A DNA stretch of 64,000 nt from Ignavibacteriales bacterium (GCA_026390775.1 JAPLFF010000003.1:558001-622000), one strand, 5' to 3'; numbered from the stretch's first letter, positions 27,310 through 37,099 are shown. Numbers and translations: made by a program. Notes: generated by a model not told the origin, from the letters alone.

Positions 27310-28152
27310 TTAACAATTAGGAATACTTAAAAAGTTAAAATAATTGTTAGGTAAATTATTTTTTGCAACGTTTGCTGATTCAATATCTTTAAAAATACCA
27401 TAAACAGAAGAACCGCTTCCGGACATCAAAGCAAATAGAGCCCTGTCTTTATATAACTGTATTTTTATCTTTTCAATTTCCGGATATTTTCCAAAAACAA
27501 ATTCCTCAAAATCATTTTTAACTCTCGATCTAACTAAATCATAGTTTAATTTTTCTTTTTGTATTACCGATTGGAAATCAATATTTGAATTGTTAGCGGA
27601 AATATTTTGGAATGCTTCTTTAGTGGAAATATTAATCCTTGGATAAACAATTAGTATTGGTTCAGTTATTTCAAGATCAACATACTCTAATATTTCACCG
27701 CGGGAAGTTCCGATAGCCGGTTTAGATTTAATAAAAAATGGAACATCAGAGCCAAGCTCTAAAGCTAATTCATTTAATTTTTTATAATCTAATTCCAGTT
27801 GGAACATTTCATTTAGAGAAATCAAAGTTGCTGCTGCATCTGAACTTCCGCCGCCAAGTCCGGCTTGAAACGGAATATTCTTCTCTAAATTTATTTTAAC
27901 ATTTATTTTCTTTCCGGATATTTTTTCTAAAAGATTCTTTGCTTTTACAACAAGATTAGAATCATTGTTAGGAACAGTATTTGTGTTACAATTAAAAACG
28001 AATTTATCAGACATTTTAAATGTTAATAGATCATAAAGATCAACAATAGGGTAGAAAAGAGTGGAAAGATTATGGAAATCATCTTTTCTTTTTTCCAGAA
28101 TATTCAAACCGATATTTATTTTCGCCGGCGCTTTAATTTCTATATACTTCAT
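27310..28152 (-). CDS. ispE: 4-diphosphocytidyl-2-C-methyl-D-erythritol kinase
   Basis: GHMP kinase of the MEP isoprenoid pathway. At 280 residues the length is normal. N-terminal APAKINIGLNILEKRKDDFH (conserved Lys, Asn and His region), ATP-binding PFQAGLGGGSSDAAATL, ELGSDVPFF with the catalytic Asp, and the C-terminal FALMSGSGSSVYGIF. The start overlaps the end of the homocysteine methyltransferase gene by 20 bases, so it is the last gene of a leftward operon. Confidence 0.95.
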   Translation of the reverse strand: MKYIEIKAPAKINIGLNILEKRKDDFHNLSTLFYPIVDLYDLLTFKMSDKFVFNCNTNTVPNNDSNLVVKAKNLLEKISGKKINVKINLEKNIPFQAGLGGGSSDAAATLISLNEMFQLELDYKKLNELALELGSDVPFFIKSKPAIGTSRGEILEYVDLEITEPILIVYPRINISTKEAFQNISANNSNIDFQSVIQKEKLNYDLVRSRVKNDFEEFVFGKYPEIEKIKIQLYKDRALFALMSGSGSSVYGIFKDIESANVAKNNLPNNYFNFLSIPNC

Positions 28153-29041
28153 TGAAATATTCCTTAATTGCTTTTGTATGATTCGTATTAGAACCGCAGC
28201 AAGTTCCGACGAATAAAGGATTAGAATCCAAAAAGGGTTTAATCACTTTAATATAGTCTTTTGGTTCGATACCGCATGAAATATTTTTATCTTCAACACT
28301 TCCTGCTCCACAATTCAAATAGAATCCCCATGATTTAGGAAAAACATTATTCTCCGAATATTTGAAGAATAGTTCAGGCTTGATACAGTTGAATCCAATA
28401 CTAACAGGTGAATAATCTTCCACCATATTTATCGCTTCAGTTAAAGGTTCACCGCTCAAAAGATTAAATTCAGAAGTAAAAAAGAAATTCAATACGAAAG
28501 GAATGGAATTGGATGAACAAAATTTTGAAATGATCTCAATCTCATCCCATTGACTCTGAGTTTCATTCCAAATAACATCAACTCCGTTTTCCCATAAAAG
28601 TTCGATATGTTTTTTATGATTGTACTCAAAATCATACTTTGTAATTGTCCGCTCGATTTGATAGCAATCTTCCGCCGGTGGATTTGAACCTGCAATAATA
28701 ATTTCCTTCCCGTTGCGCGCATCTGTTGCTAGTTGAACACTTCTACGGACGAATTCTTCATTCGATAAATTAATATTCGAATGTCTATACGCAGTAGGAT
28801 TTGTTCTAAAAGTGTTAGTAGTTATTATATCCGCACCGGAAACTATATACTCTTTGTGTAGAGCAATTACTTTTTGCGGATTTGTGATGTTAAGAATTGA
28901 TGACCAAAGAATATTATCTTCGAATTTTGTGGCTTGCTTTAGCAAACTTCCATTGGCACCGTCCAGAATAAGTGAGCGGTTAATTGATTTCTGTTTTTTA
29001 ATAATATCAATTCTGGACTTATCCACTTCTCTTGCTGTCAA
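28133..29041 (-). CDS. Homocysteine S-methyltransferase family protein
   Basis: 302 residues with the (beta/alpha)8 homocysteine-binding fold of MmuM, BHMT and the MetH N-terminus. SLILDGANGSLL at the start, TNTFRTNP, then the zinc ligands in SIGFNCIKPE (one Cys) and FVGTCCGSN (two Cys). All three cysteines are present, so methyl transfer to homocysteine is likely. The methyl donor (S-methylmethionine, betaine or other) cannot be read. The likely start is TTG at 29041, overlapping the upstream glycosyltransferase gene by 23 bases; a GTG at 29026 is an alternative. Confidence 0.83.
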   Translation of the reverse strand: MTAREVDKSRIDIIKKQKSINRSLILDGANGSLLKQATKFEDNILWSSILNITNPQKVIALHKEYIVSGADIITTNTFRTNPTAYRHSNINLSNEEFVRRSVQLATDARNGKEIIIAGSNPPAEDCYQIERTITKYDFEYNHKKHIELLWENGVDVIWNETQSQWDEIEIISKFCSSNSIPFVLNFFFTSEFNLLSGEPLTEAINMVEDYSPVSIGFNCIKPELFFKYSENNVFPKSWGFYLNCGAGSVEDKNISCGIEPKDYIKVIKPFLDSNPLFVGTCCGSNTNHTKAIKEYFNEVYRN

Positions 29042-30164
29042 AATATTTTGTCATTTCGTTTACAATTTTTTCAAGATCAATCATTTGAATGCACTCTAAA
29101 TTATAGGGGCAAACTTTTTTCCAGCAAGGTGCACAGAAAAGCCCATCCGGAATTAGTTTTATACCGCGATCATATAAATCAATTTCGGTCCAGCAGCTTA
29201 AACCAAACCATGCGATAACATATTTTTTCATTGCTATAGCCAGATGCATTCCAAACGAATCACCCGTAATTATAACTTGTGGAATGCTTTCGTAACAAGC
29301 TCCTTTACGAACGCCGTCTTTAGTTGGAGTATTAATAATTTTTCCGTAGAAATTAGATGTAATTTCATTATTGCGTTCTTCATCTTCGGGACCGCCGAGG
29401 AGCATTATCTTAAATCGTTTAAGCGATAAAAATTTTTCAATTAGAGTTACATGCTGTTCAATAGTCATTTTTTTATTTGGATAGAGATTGGAACAGCCGG
29501 TGTTGAAGCCAATAACTTCATCCATATCACTAATATTTATTTTCTTCTTGTACTCATTAATGAATTGTATCTCAGATTCACTAAAGTTGAAGACGTAATC
29601 ATCACGTTTGTAACTGAGATTAAATGTTTCAGCAAGATAATCCTGCCCTAATCGTTTGTTCATTTTAAACTTTAGATTATCATTCATGCCAAGTTCGTAA
29701 TTATACTCAGAGCCTTTATTTAGAGGAATTATCTGTCCATGTTTATTGATTCCAAATCCAAGTCGTTTTTTTGCATTCACCTGCATTGCAATTGAACCTG
29801 AGCGCAAGGATTTATCTACGTTCATCACAATATCAAAATCTAATGATTGAATAATCGAAAGTGTTTCAAAAGAGTAGGGCATTACTTTATCTATGAATGG
29901 ATTATTTTCAAGCAGACCAACAGCATTATTAAGAGTGATCCAATAAATAGTTGATTGCGGATATTTTCTTTTGATAGCTGGAAGCTGGGCAGTTGTCATT
30001 AATACGTCGCCCATAGCATCGAGATTAATAATTAGAATTCTTGTTCCCATCGGATTATATTCTTTACATCCGTCTTTCCAACAATCATGATCGGGGAAGC
30101 AAGGTTTATAACCGCTAAAATTTTTACACGTTTTAATCTGTTTTAGTTTATCTTTCTTCGGCAT
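29019..30164 (-). CDS. Glycosyltransferase family 9 (heptosyltransferase-like) with Cys-rich N-terminus
   Basis: 381 residues. Core GT9 features: ILIINLDAMGDVLMTTAQLP, a middle GFGINKHGQ region, FNTGCSNLYPNK and VITGDSFGMHLAIAMKKYVIA. This class transfers heptose or similar sugars to LPS core or other lipid-linked acceptors at the inner membrane. Residues about 10-35 carry CKNFSGYKPCFPDHDCWKDG, four cysteines that might bind metal. More cysteines occur near the C-terminus (FCAPCWKKVCPYNLEC). It is the third GT9 in a row. Acceptor unknown. Confidence 0.85.
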   Translation of the reverse strand: MPKKDKLKQIKTCKNFSGYKPCFPDHDCWKDGCKEYNPMGTRILIINLDAMGDVLMTTAQLPAIKRKYPQSTIYWITLNNAVGLLENNPFIDKVMPYSFETLSIIQSLDFDIVMNVDKSLRSGSIAMQVNAKKRLGFGINKHGQIIPLNKGSEYNYELGMNDNLKFKMNKRLGQDYLAETFNLSYKRDDYVFNFSESEIQFINEYKKKINISDMDEVIGFNTGCSNLYPNKKMTIEQHVTLIEKFLSLKRFKIMLLGGPEDEERNNEITSNFYGKIINTPTKDGVRKGACYESIPQVIITGDSFGMHLAIAMKKYVIAWFGLSCWTEIDLYDRGIKLIPDGLFCAPCWKKVCPYNLECIQMIDLEKIVNEMTKYFDSKRSG

Positions 30165-31187
30165 TTAAGTTAGACCTATTTCGTTTATCAGACTCTTCAA
30201 TTTAATAAAAACTTCTTGAACAGAGATGTCATTTATATTTTCAGTAGATGACTTAATTGAGCGGTAAGCAATACGATATGGCTGCCAGCTGATATAATTC
30301 CATTCTGGGTTTGGATAAAGTGCGAGTGTAGGAATACCAAAAGCAGAAGCGATATGCACTGCAGAAGTATCCGGAGTAATTAGCATATCTGAAGATTTTA
30401 TATAAGTGGCAAAGTGTTGAATGGAAGCAAGCTTACCTTCGATACAGTTTTCAGTTCCTAAAGAAAATGCAAGTTGTCTCTGCAGCATTCGATCTTTTTC
30501 TGTTGAGAGGAGAAGGAAGAAACAATTCTTGTACGCATCATTGATGGAATGTAAAAGTTGATTCCATTTTTCAATATCCCAGTAACGGATCTTTGCACCG
30601 GCAGAAATATTAACGGCAATAAGATGTTTACTTTTTTCCATAGAGCTAAGCTCAAATTCGACTTCAGAGAGTTCTTTCGAACCTAAGTAAAAAAAAGGCT
30701 TTACAAGTTTTTCGTCAGCTATAATTCCTAATTGAAAAAGAAAATTATTCATGCGCTCGATGATGTGAGAATTTTCATTCTTAATCGGTGTTATTTTGAA
30801 ATTGATATACCGTTCATATTTAGAAAAATTATAACCTGCTTTGATCCGAGCAGACAAAAACTTAAAGATCAGTGCGCTTGTAGTGGATGGACCGTCATTG
30901 AGATCAAGAATCATATCGTAAGATTCTTTGCGAAGCCCGGTTAGTTTTAGATAAAGAGAAAGATTTTTTTTAGTATAGATGACTTTAGTTAATCTTGGAT
31001 TATACTTTAACACATCTTTGTTAGAAGTAAGAGTAAGTAAGTGAATTTCCAGATGAGGGTATTTTTCCTTTAAGACTTCAAACACAAAAGATGTAACAAC
31101 AAGATCGCCGATCTTTCCCAGACGTACAATCAAAATTTTCTTGATAGAAGAGAAATCAACTTTTGTTATTGACTTTGAATTATCCAT
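30165..31187 (-). CDS. Glycosyltransferase family 9 (heptosyltransferase-like)
   Basis: 340 residues. GT9 pattern: ILIVRLGKIGDLVVTSFVFE near residue 18, VNISAGAKIRYWDIEKW, SDMLITPDTSAVHIASAFGIPTLALYP (nucleotide-sugar site). It ends directly where the next gene begins and overlaps the upstream GT9 gene by 8 bases, so the three glycosyltransferases are translated from one message. Probable role in envelope polysaccharide or LPS core assembly. Confidence 0.87.
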   Translation of the reverse strand: MDNSKSITKVDFSSIKKILIVRLGKIGDLVVTSFVFEVLKEKYPHLEIHLLTLTSNKDVLKYNPRLTKVIYTKKNLSLYLKLTGLRKESYDMILDLNDGPSTTSALIFKFLSARIKAGYNFSKYERYINFKITPIKNENSHIIERMNNFLFQLGIIADEKLVKPFFYLGSKELSEVEFELSSMEKSKHLIAVNISAGAKIRYWDIEKWNQLLHSINDAYKNCFFLLLSTEKDRMLQRQLAFSLGTENCIEGKLASIQHFATYIKSSDMLITPDTSAVHIASAFGIPTLALYPNPEWNYISWQPYRIAYRSIKSSTENINDISVQEVFIKLKSLINEIGLT

Positions 31188-32229
31188 GCGAAGGAATCAC
31201 GATATTATTTTTTGATATGAGTGACTCGACTTTGCTCAACACTTTCTCAACCGGTAGATCGCGGAAACATTCATGCTTACGCGGACATACAAGCAGATTA
31301 CATTCAATACATTCCAATTCATCCAAACGGATCCATTCATTTTTGTCGCCGAATGGTCCATGCCTATAAGGATTTGTAGGGCCGAACAAACCTAAAATCG
31401 GCGTTCCGACTGCTGAAGCTATGTGCATTGGTCCGCTGTCATTGGCAATTAAAATTTTACATCGTGCAATCATTGCAGCAAGTTCTTGGATTGTTGTCTC
31501 AGGAGCAATAAATGATTTCTCTCCAAGAAGTGAATGTATCTTGAACGCATCTTCTTTATCAGATTTCCCCCAAATGATAAAAATTTTTGCATTGAATTTA
31601 TTTATAAGAACGTTCGCAATCTCGGCAAATTTATCAGGGTCACATTTCTTAGAAGCCCAGCCGCCAGTGGGACAGATCCCGATAACAAAATCATTTTCTA
31701 TGAAATTGTTACTAAAATACTTCTCCGCCGTATGTAACGCAGATGAGTTAATGAAATAATGAATTTCTTTATAAGAATGGTTTAAGCCGAGCAACCTCAA
31801 AGTTTCAAGATGAAATTGTGTAGAATGAAATTTCTTCCCGAGCTCTTCCGAGCCGAATAAATTATAAGCGTATTTTCTTCCGCGGTAGGGAAATCCTACT
31901 CGGTATTCTGCTCCGCTAAGAAAAGTTATTAATGCAGTCGAGGGATTGGTAAAGAAATCAAGAACTAAGTCGTACTTGGTTTTTCTAATTTGAAAGATTA
32001 GAGAAACCTTTTTCCAAAAATCATTCCGTTCAAAGAGATGAACCCGGTTAATTTCTTTCAAACCGCGTAGTCCCAGTTCTGATGGCGCTTCGACAAGATA
32101 ATCTATCTGAGCATTTGGGAAATCTTTTCTAAGATTATCTAACACAATAGTTGTAAGAACTACATCACCGATTCCGCGAAGATTGATGATGAGTATCTTA
32201 TTGATCTTTTCTTTGTTGAGTTTTGTCAA
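31180..32229 (-). CDS. Glycosyltransferase family 9 (heptosyltransferase-like)
   Basis: 349 residues, closest of the three to ADP-heptose:LPS heptosyltransferases: ILIINLRGIGDVVLTTIVLD, GICPTGGWASKKCDPDKFAE, and ILIANDSGPMHIASAVGTPILGLFGPTNP. A Cys-rich tail ELECIECNLLVCPRKHECF follows, as in many GT9 enzymes of this type. It is first in the leftward operon of three GT9 genes, the homocysteine methyltransferase and ispE. Confidence 0.9.
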   Translation of the reverse strand: MTKLNKEKINKILIINLRGIGDVVLTTIVLDNLRKDFPNAQIDYLVEAPSELGLRGLKEINRVHLFERNDFWKKVSLIFQIRKTKYDLVLDFFTNPSTALITFLSGAEYRVGFPYRGRKYAYNLFGSEELGKKFHSTQFHLETLRLLGLNHSYKEIHYFINSSALHTAEKYFSNNFIENDFVIGICPTGGWASKKCDPDKFAEIANVLINKFNAKIFIIWGKSDKEDAFKIHSLLGEKSFIAPETTIQELAAMIARCKILIANDSGPMHIASAVGTPILGLFGPTNPYRHGPFGDKNEWIRLDELECIECNLLVCPRKHECFRDLPVEKVLSKVESLISKNNIVIPSHG

Positions 32230-32593
32230 TCTATAACCGTATTTGAATTTAGAATTCAGACTTATTGGAAAATGATGGAGTTAAAAATGAAAACATTTTC
32301 ACAAATCTTGTTTTCAATTTACGAAGTTTCAATTACTCCATCAATGAAGTGCCAGAATAAAGAATATTTATAATGTTTATTTTCAAATACAACAGTATAG
32401 AAAAATAAAAGGGGAGGAATAATAAGCAACATAAAACTTTTTGAATCAAAAAAAATCCGTTCCGTTTGGAACGAGGAAGAACAGAAATGGTATTTCTCTG
32501 TTGCCGATGTTGTTGAAGCATTAACGGACAGCACAGATATTAAACAGTATGTCAAAAGACTTCGGCAGCGTGATGAACAGTTGAATTCCAACT

Positions 32594-32612
32594 GGGGGAC
32601 AATTTGTCCCCC
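32594..32612. repeat. Perfect palindrome GGGGGACAA-T-TTGTCCCCC
   Basis: Nine-base arms with a one-base centre lie inside the broken Bro-N frame. Outer arms CCAACT (32588-32593) and AGTTGG (32618-32623) extend the structure. It occupies the position equivalent to the palindrome at 38087-38113 in the intact copy. Confidence 0.85.
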
Positions 32613-32631
32613 CCTTGAGTTGGAAACAAAT

Positions 32632-32650
32632 GGGGTACAATTTGTACCCC
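32632..32650. repeat. Perfect palindrome GGGGTACAA-T-TTGTACCCC
   Basis: Second nine-base-arm palindrome, 19 bases after the first and of the same design with changed middle bases (GTAC for GGAC). Located at the 3' end of the truncated Bro-N frame. Confidence 0.85.
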
Positions 32651-32786
32651 CTTATCAATGAACTACTTGGAAACTATCATTAGAACAACCTAAATGGAGC
32701 CACAATGGACTTAAAAGGAAAGACTGTCATCGTAATTGAGGATGAGCTGAGAATTGGTTTGGTGCTTTAATACAAATAATATTTTT

Positions 32787-34379
32787 TCAACTGTGTTTGA
32801 CTAAATTCGAGTTTTCAATTTTTCTCATCGCTCTTTCACTTAATGCAAGAATAGTAAGAGACGGATTAACACCTGGATTTGCAGAAATCATTGAACCATC
32901 GCACACATATAAATTCTGATAACCAAATACGTGATTATCTTTATCAATTACACCTTCAGATCTATCTTTTCCCATTGTTGCACCGCCGAGAATATGTGCG
33001 GTTGTTGGAATTCCTAATATAATTTCCGATAACAACGCCCCCGGTGTTCCGTTAACAATATTTGCATATTTTTTTACCAGTTTATTTGCTTCGGGTAGAA
33101 ATGCGGTTGGCAATGTTCCTTCTCCCAATTTAGTTTTCATTCTAAACCAACCTTTTGTAAATCGAAGCGTTCCGCTTATGGTACGCATATATAATAGTAT
33201 CTGGGTCTTTTTTGCCCAGTCCCAAACAAAATAAAATTTAAAATAACGGACGGGGTGTTTATTAATTTCCCAGATTGCTTTTACTAAACGAATAAAAACA
33301 TTACTTCCTATTACGAGCGGTGCAATTTGTAATCTCCAAAAACCTGATCCAGAAGGATAACGGACGGGTTCAAGATGACTATGTTCATCGGTATGAAGAA
33401 TTGATCCTATAGCAATGCCATCTGAAAAAACAGTTTCTTTTTTAGGTGATACAACACCCATTAAACTTTCTGAATTTGTGCGAACATTAAAACCGATCAT
33501 ATCGGATAAATTTGGTAGGGTAGTGTCTTTCAATTTAAGCAAGAGTGGAATCGTTCCTAATACGCCGCCGGCAAAAACAATTCCTTTGGATCTAAACTTA
33601 CCTTTTGATTTGAAAAATTTTGTTGATCTTTTCCATTCAACTTCATAACCATTAACGCCATCTTTATTCTCTAAGGGAATTATATTGTAAACTTCAGACT
33701 CGGCTTGAATAACAGCTCCTTTTTTCTGAGCTAGGTAAAGATAATTTTTATCAAGTGTGTTTTTTGAATTGTGCCGGCATCCTATCATACATGCGCCGCA
33801 GAATGTACAGCCTGAGCGATCCGGACCTTCACCATTAAAGTAGGGGTCACTTACGGTTTTTTCCGGCTCTCCAAAAAATACTGCTACATCAGTCGGTTCA
33901 AACTGATCTTCTTTTCCAATTTCTTTTGCCAAATTCTTTAATGCTTTGTCGCCGTTTTCCAATCTCGGATTTATTGTAACACCCATCATTTTTTTACTTA
34001 GTTCATAAAATTCTCTTAATTCATTTTCCCAATCGGCAAGATGAGACCACGAACCGGTTTTGAAAAATTCTTTCTTGGGAATTGGCAATGTGTTTGCATA
34101 AACAAGAGAACCGCCGCCAACTCCAACACCGGATAAAATTCCTACATGACGATAGAATGTTATTTTGAATATGCCGTGAAATTTTACTAATGGAATCCAA
34201 AGCCAGCGTTTCAAATTCCAATTTGTTTTGGCAAAATCATTTGAAGAAAACCATTTGCCTTTTTCGATCACTAAAACTTTGTAACCTTTTTCAGAAAGAC
34301 GAAGAGCAGAAACCGATCCGCCAAATCCGCTGCCAATTACGATGTAATCGAAATCATATTTTTGTTGATAAGTTGCCAT
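32787..34379 (-). CDS. GMC oxidoreductase (cholesterol oxidase-like)
   Basis: 530 residues. FAD-binding DYIVIGSGFGGSVSALRLSEK at the N-terminus, GVGVGGGSLVYANT, the cysteine motif GCTFCGACMIGCRHNSKNT (C-x2-C-x3-C, typical of the cholesterol-oxidase-like GMC branch), and the C-terminal GGATMGKDRSEGVIDKD, then VCDGSMISANPGVNPSLTI. No signal peptide is visible. It probably oxidises a hydrophobic alcohol with O2 or another acceptor; the substrate is unknown. The ATG at 34379 is divergent from the large gene at 34667. Confidence 0.88.
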   Translation of the reverse strand: MATYQQKYDFDYIVIGSGFGGSVSALRLSEKGYKVLVIEKGKWFSSNDFAKTNWNLKRWLWIPLVKFHGIFKITFYRHVGILSGVGVGGGSLVYANTLPIPKKEFFKTGSWSHLADWENELREFYELSKKMMGVTINPRLENGDKALKNLAKEIGKEDQFEPTDVAVFFGEPEKTVSDPYFNGEGPDRSGCTFCGACMIGCRHNSKNTLDKNYLYLAQKKGAVIQAESEVYNIIPLENKDGVNGYEVEWKRSTKFFKSKGKFRSKGIVFAGGVLGTIPLLLKLKDTTLPNLSDMIGFNVRTNSESLMGVVSPKKETVFSDGIAIGSILHTDEHSHLEPVRYPSGSGFWRLQIAPLVIGSNVFIRLVKAIWEINKHPVRYFKFYFVWDWAKKTQILLYMRTISGTLRFTKGWFRMKTKLGEGTLPTAFLPEANKLVKKYANIVNGTPGALLSEIILGIPTTAHILGGATMGKDRSEGVIDKDNHVFGYQNLYVCDGSMISANPGVNPSLTILALSERAMRKIENSNLVKHS

Positions 34380-34666
34380 GAGATAATTTTTTTATTGAAC
34401 TAATAACTTTGTCGTTAATTCTAATTAATCTTAATTTAATATAAAGAAAAGGTTGCAAAAAACGCTGGTAATGAGAATAAATTTTAGACACAAAGATTTA
34501 TGATTCTTCTTGGCGTACATAAAAGTATGGAGAGTTGGAAGGGAAGGATGTAAACAAAACGAATCGACTTCTTACATCTTAGATAATATTCCTAACTTTA
34601 TTTAGTAATACTTCTACTAGGTAGTGTTAGAAAATTTGAAATAAATAAATTCATTATAAAATTTAG

Positions 34667-36970
34667 ATGTCTAGAAAATATAAAACATGGAGTAAGTACA
34701 GTAACAGAAGCGAAAATATTTTCCACCCCGAATATATTTTTCAAGAAAATCCTTTTAAAGACATAAGTGTTGAAGAAAAAGATAATATATTGAAGGAAAT
34801 TGGTGAAAAAGTTTCAATAGAGTTACCAAAGTTATTCCAAGAGCTAAGGGAACAATTGCTCGAATTCATGCCCCTGCATCCTTTATGCTTACTCTCTTAT
34901 TATTTTCTTACTAAACCAGTTGGAACTAATAAAAAAAACATCATTAGGATAGAACAATTTCAAGTGGAATTGTTACAAGCTTTCTTCCTAACAATTCCGA
35001 TCGAGGATTACAAACATTTTAAACCCTTGACCCCTGATAAGGTAGATCCTTTTATTGAATTGATCAATAAATTTACTAGCTATAAAGAGTTATTAAAGGT
35101 TACAAACATTGATAGAACTCTATCTCAAGAGGAACTGAGTAAAAAAATGATTCTTGAATTGATAAGATCAAATACAGAAATTGTTCGGAATTGGGCATAT
35201 CCTGAAGCTACTTATAGAATGTTAACAGAAATTTATTCACTCGTGAATAATGAAATTTATCAGAAAACAAAAATTGATATTCTGGTTTTAATAAATTTTT
35301 TTAAAGAACTAACAGAATCTATTGAGGAAAGGATCAACGAGCATTGGAGAAAACTTAAAGAAATAATGAAAATGAATGATAAAAAAGAGATTATTTCAAA
35401 ATACATTAAATATTTTCCTTTAAAAAACACTGCTGAAGAATTGCTTGAATTTAGTAGACGGTTTCCCTCAAGAAAAGATTTTAAATACTGGTTGTTTGGT
35501 CATTCAGACATTTTGTTGAATGATTTATTTAAAATTGATTTCGATAAATTCGAGAAAAAGTATGCAGATAGATTAACAGATAACTTTATAATATTGCTAG
35601 ACCATCTTTCCAATAAATTAGGAGATCTTAAAGAATTCAACACAGATCATATTTATTTAGCCAATCCTATTTGGCTAAAACCTTTTATTAAAATAAATGA
35701 TAAAGAATATTACTATACAATACCGAATATGTTTCAACATAGTAGTTTTCAACTTATAGAAAACTTAATCTATCCAAAAGATGAAGAAATCAAAAAAAAG
35801 ATCGGAAAGAAAAAATCAAGTTTTCTAGAAGATTCAATTGAAAAATTATTCATTAATTCCTTCCCAGATGCAATAATTCATAAAAATCTTTATTGGTTTA
35901 GTACTGATGATATGAAAGATTATGAGAATGATGTTTTAGTAATAATCGATAATGTCTTTATTATCATTGAAGCAAAAGCCGGAAAATTCAGTGATTCTTC
36001 TAAAAGAGGATCGCTTCTAAGAATTGAACAAGAGTTTAATGAATTAATATTAGAACCAGCGATTCAATCAAAAAGATTTGAAAAATTTCTTGAGGTACAA
36101 GTTGGGATAACGAAATTAAAAGATAAAAATGGGACTGAGATTAAAATTGATTGTAATAATATTCGAAAGATTATTCGATTAAGTATTACTTTAGAATTTA
36201 TTCCAATTTTATCGAGTAGTAAAAAGGATTTATTAGAATCTGGATTCATTAACGATATTGAAACGCTCACTACGACAATGTCATTAAATGATCTGGAAAT
36301 AGTATTAGATTTATTACCAAAACAAAGTGAAAAAATACACTATTTTTCAAGAAGATTTGATTTTGAAAAAAATTCCCTTTTCAATGGTGATGAGTTAGAT
36401 ATTTTAGTATTCTATCTAGAAACTGGTTTTAATATTGGTGACACAGAGTTCAATCAAGAAATGCTAATGCTACAAGGAAATTCTGAAAAGTTGGATGATT
36501 ATTATCTTTTTCATTATAAAGATAATACAATTCTAAAACCTACTTCGAGAAGAACCCCATTTTGGAATGACATTTTAGAAAGATTTGAGAAAACACAGAA
36601 ACCAGGTTGGACAGAAATAGCTTATTCTTTATTAAATGTTAATTATGAAGATCAAATAAAAATTCAAGAAGCAGTAGAAAAACAAAGTAAAATTGTAATT
36701 CGAGATTGGGGAAAACCAAAATTAAATAATGCTGTAATACTAACTTATGGTCCACCTCAAAGAAAAGAAGTTTTTGTTTGGTTTCTTTATCTGGATATGC
36801 CGAAAGAAGAGCGTGATAAGCAAGTTCATAATATTGTTGGAAAAGAAATGGAAGAATTAAATGTTTCTAAGGTCCTAGTCATAGGATCAAATTTATCACA
36901 TAGTCATAGTCATTATCCTTATAGTTTCATTGCTTTGGTAACATCAAATATTACTGCTAATTCTGAATAA
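34667..36970 (+). CDS. Large protein with PD-(D/E)xK nuclease-like motif, unknown function
   Basis: 767 residues, no signal peptide or membrane segment. Residues 1 to about 400 are mainly helical and unrecognised. At 419-437 the sequence YENDVLVIIDNVFIIIEAK matches the restriction-endonuclease-like core: Asp422, then Glu435-x-Lys437 on the next strand. A basic helix follows (KRGSLLRIEQEFNE). The C-terminal 250 residues are mixed and end with HSHSHYPYSFIALVTSNI. I know no family for it. The gene appears more AT-rich than its neighbours and lies beside decayed restriction-modification and mobile sequences. A defence or DNA-processing role is an inference. Confidence 0.6.
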   Translation: MSRKYKTWSKYSNRSENIFHPEYIFQENPFKDISVEEKDNILKEIGEKVSIELPKLFQELREQLLEFMPLHPLCLLSYYFLTKPVGTNKKNIIRIEQFQVELLQAFFLTIPIEDYKHFKPLTPDKVDPFIELINKFTSYKELLKVTNIDRTLSQEELSKKMILELIRSNTEIVRNWAYPEATYRMLTEIYSLVNNEIYQKTKIDILVLINFFKELTESIEERINEHWRKLKEIMKMNDKKEIISKYIKYFPLKNTAEELLEFSRRFPSRKDFKYWLFGHSDILLNDLFKIDFDKFEKKYADRLTDNFIILLDHLSNKLGDLKEFNTDHIYLANPIWLKPFIKINDKEYYYTIPNMFQHSSFQLIENLIYPKDEEIKKKIGKKKSSFLEDSIEKLFINSFPDAIIHKNLYWFSTDDMKDYENDVLVIIDNVFIIIEAKAGKFSDSSKRGSLLRIEQEFNELILEPAIQSKRFEKFLEVQVGITKLKDKNGTEIKIDCNNIRKIIRLSITLEFIPILSSSKKDLLESGFINDIETLTTTMSLNDLEIVLDLLPKQSEKIHYFSRRFDFEKNSLFNGDELDILVFYLETGFNIGDTEFNQEMLMLQGNSEKLDDYYLFHYKDNTILKPTSRRTPFWNDILERFEKTQKPGWTEIAYSLLNVNYEDQIKIQEAVEKQSKIVIRDWGKPKLNNAVILTYGPPQRKEVFVWFLYLDMPKEERDKQVHNIVGKEMEELNVSKVLVIGSNLSHSHSHYPYSFIALVTSNITANSE

Positions 36971-37029
36971 ATTAATCCAACAAAATCAATTACCTAAACT
37001 GAACAATACTTTGGAAGTGAAGAGAAAAA

Positions 37030-37099
37030 ACTTAATCCACAACCATCACACAACTAGTCGGCATTTCAGGTTTAACAGAAAAAGAAATAAAAATTTAGA
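37030..37099. repeat. Composite repeat copy A
   Basis: AACTTAATCCACAACCATCA... through CATTTCAGGTTTAA (37030-37075) matches copies B and C and the last 13 codons of rqcH. AGAAATAAAAATTTAGAA (37083-37100) corresponds to the tail shared by copies B, C, E and F. This is the most diverged copy, at the left end of the module array. Confidence 0.7.

Larger units (their letters stand above)
32422..32661 (+). pseudogene. Truncated Bro-N (phage antirepressor-like) gene
   Basis: The reading frame begins SNIKLFESKKIRSVWNEEEQ and follows the Bro-N domain of the intact gene at 37916 almost residue for residue for about 30 codons. It continues with a Bro-N-like helix and stops after 79 codons, short of the rest of the family. 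The start codon aligned with the intact ATG is ATA (32422-32424), so the copy is probably silent. Its 3' part contains two perfect palindromes (see separate entries). It lies downstream of a GMC gene on the other strand and is a decayed copy of a mobile gene family. Confidence 0.8.

Noticed and set aside
32704-32769. Tiny frame MDLKGKTVIVIEDELRIGLVL, reminiscent of an SDR or response-regulator N-terminus
   Set aside because: Only 21 codons, the glycine motif is not preserved, and no continuation exists; it could be chance or a very old fossil.
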